Shown: positions 35,042 to 35,168 of the stretch, in pieces
How positions within the stretch are numbered: position 1 is the stretch's first letter
How the letters are laid out: each line of letters opens with the position of its first letter
Source of the DNA: Devosia sp. 67-54
GTDB lineage: Bacteria > Pseudomonadota > Alphaproteobacteria > Rhizobiales > Devosiaceae
Reading direction: 5' to 3'
Assembly: GCF_001899075.1 (NCBI RefSeq)
Contig: NZ_MKVA01000001.1
Coordinates: 1-35,168 of the forward strand
DNA length: 35,168 bases
Translations under genes and position numbers: made by a program
The notes under the pieces: generated by a model
The model's database searches: none
Told to the model about the DNA's origin: nothing
What the model saw: the letters and a program-made list of their open reading frames with translations, nothing else

Positions 35042-35168
35042 GTGAATGGTGAATGGCAAAATGGTGAATGGTAAGTGGCGAGCGGAGGAGCCCCCTCCCA
35101 TTCACCATTCACCATTCACCATTCACCATTCACCATTCACCATTCACCATTCACCATTCACCATTCAC
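35042..35168. repeat. GTGAATG/CATTCAC heptanucleotide repeats in inverted arrangement
   Basis: Ten uninterrupted copies of CATTCAC fill 35099-35168 and run off the window. Three copies of the complement GTGAATG lie at 35042-35048, 35049-35055 and 35064-35070. The two blocks can pair into a long hairpin starting three bases after the stop of the second MFS gene. It may end transcription of the pair, and its copy number is probably unstable. Confidence 0.9.

Noticed and set aside
35099-35168. CRISPR array
   Set aside because: The units are contiguous heptamers without spacers, and no cas gene is nearby.

Overview
The window is high-GC DNA from an alphaproteobacterium, most likely of the order Hyphomicrobiales (Rhizobiales). 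This rests on the gene order guaB-rsmB-tspO-guaA, the AioX/AioS/AioR plus AioBA arsenite-oxidase layout known from rhizobial arsenite oxidisers, an AqpS-type aquaporin in an ars operon, and densely packed ATGA/GTGA gene junctions. The genus cannot be fixed from the sequence.

Layout. (1) Positions 71-7886, minus strand: a LacI-family regulator followed by a tightly coupled operon for a sugar ABC importer (binding protein and two permeases, no ATPase), an unrecognised 249-residue protein, a formylglycine-type sulfatase and a GH32 beta-fructosidase. A promoter with two LacI-type operators 40 bp apart precedes the binding-protein gene. (2) About 7922-25765: an arsenic island of about 17.8 kb. It is bounded by a 14-bp direct repeat (17 bp with one mismatch) of the 3' end of guaA, so it appears to have entered guaA and kept that gene intact. 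No integrase remains. (3) 25751-30680, minus strand: guaB, rsmB, tspO and guaA. (4) 30786-35038: a WS/DGAT-like protein and a tandem pair of DHA2-type MFS transporters. The window ends inside a heptanucleotide tandem repeat.

Within the island, arsR-arsC-aqpS (minus) and a CoA-disulfide-reductase-like oxidoreductase, a second arsR, an ArsO-like flavoprotein and an MFS exporter (plus) diverge from one ArsR-type palindrome. Next comes aioX-aioS-aioR, encoding a periplasmic arsenite sensor, a histidine kinase and a sigma54 activator. It is followed on the same strand by aioB-aioA-moeA-moaE. In front of aioB lies a textbook -24/-12 promoter, preceded by two CGTTCG-N6-CGAACG sites that are strong candidates for AioR-binding enhancers. 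Divergent from aioX run moaA-mobA-mogA. The island therefore combines arsenate reduction, arsenite extrusion, arsenite oxidation and part of the molybdopterin pathway needed by the oxidase. moaC, moaD, molybdate uptake genes and an arsB/acr3 pump are absent from the window.

The most notable points are the guaA-integrated island and its degenerate ends, the aio promoter/enhancer architecture, a possible second sigma54 promoter on the molybdopterin genes, an ArsO with a 12-residue-periodic Cys-Cys tail, two arsR genes with promoters placed for leaderless mRNAs, and a sulfatase-fructosidase operon with an unknown protein.
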